From the NCBI GenBank assembly GCA_017553815.1, contig JAFZJT010000218.1, positions 1-5,340 on the forward strand: a DNA stretch of 5,340 bases, read 5' to 3'. Position numbers and translations under genes: made by a program. The notes beneath the pieces are model-generated. The model was not told where the DNA came from. It saw nothing but the letters and a program-made list of their open reading frames with translations, and did no database searches. How positions within the stretch are numbered: position 1 is the first letter of the stretch; the number at the start of each line of letters is the position of its first letter. This DNA is from Clostridia bacterium. Lineage in GTDB: Bacteria; Bacillota_A; Clostridia; Christensenellales; CAG-138. Positions 5,237 to 5,340 of the stretch are shown piece after piece.

Positions 5237-5340
5237 TCCTACGGCCTCAAGATGGGCGACCTTTCCAAGCTCATGTACGAGCTCGGCTGCCGTGAAGCCT
5301 ATAATCTCGACGGCGTCATGACGGCGATGATGGCCTTGGA
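5237..5340 (+). pseudogene. in-frame continuation of the glycosidase domain after the TAG
   Basis: The same frame stays open from the TAG to the window edge (34 codons). It reads SYGLKMGDLSKLMYELGC, then REAYNLDGVMTAMMAL. This is the expected next part of the NAGPA/DUF2233 domain: the YSxG turn, a helix, then the NLDGG region. The second Gly of NLDGG is Val here (GTC at 5315-5317). No ribosome site precedes the first ATG (5252), so independent translation is unlikely. Either the gene is broken, the TAG is decoded, or it is a sequence error. The 3' end lies outside the window. Confidence 0.7.

Overview
The window looks like chromosomal housekeeping DNA from a Gram-positive anaerobe of the Clostridia (Bacillota), probably a gut-type lineage. 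The grounds are a long Gram-positive SRP RNA with an Alu domain, strong AGGAGG-type ribosome sites, near-consensus sigma-A promoters with 16-17 nt spacers, a clostridial phosphoribosyltransferase-like protein, and coding DNA of moderate to high GC between AT-rich spacers. No phage, IS element, CRISPR array or obvious defence system is visible.

Layout. Positions 2-52 may be the tail of an upstream gene. A minus-strand tRNA-Val(CAC) (137-213) has its own promoter (223-251) and an intrinsic terminator (91-135). The gap between it and glyA (214-541) holds the divergent tRNA and glyA promoters and an unexplained foldable element at 334-417 that can be drawn as a cloverleaf. glyA (542-1786, serine hydroxymethyltransferase) ends at a strong hairpin (1802-1836) shared with a convergent gene. 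That gene (1893-2528, minus) encodes a phosphoribosyltransferase-fold protein whose PRPP-loop acidic pair is missing. Its promoter (2575-2603) is divergent from the promoter (2646-2674) of the roughly 270-nt SRP RNA (2681-2955). A 259-bp AT-rich spacer follows, ending in a new promoter (3132-3159).

That promoter drives a two-gene cell-envelope unit: a GT2 glycosyltransferase fused to a GtrA-type membrane domain (3215-4282), then a membrane-anchored, Pro/Thr-linker protein with a phosphodiester glycosidase (NAGPA/DUF2233) domain (4307 onward). The reading frame of the second gene is cut by a TAG at 5234-5236. The same frame then continues with recognisable family sequence to the window edge, where the expected DGG motif reads DGV. 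This is either a damaged gene, a sequencing or assembly error, or a decoded amber codon.

How the genes relate. glyA, tRNA-Val and the SRP RNA serve one-carbon metabolism, translation and protein export, each from its own promoter. The GT2-GtrA and glycosidase genes probably act together on a lipid-linked or surface glycan. I found no convincing new system. The items most worth checking are the interrupted glycosidase frame, the acid-less phosphoribosyltransferase and the cloverleaf-like element upstream of glyA.
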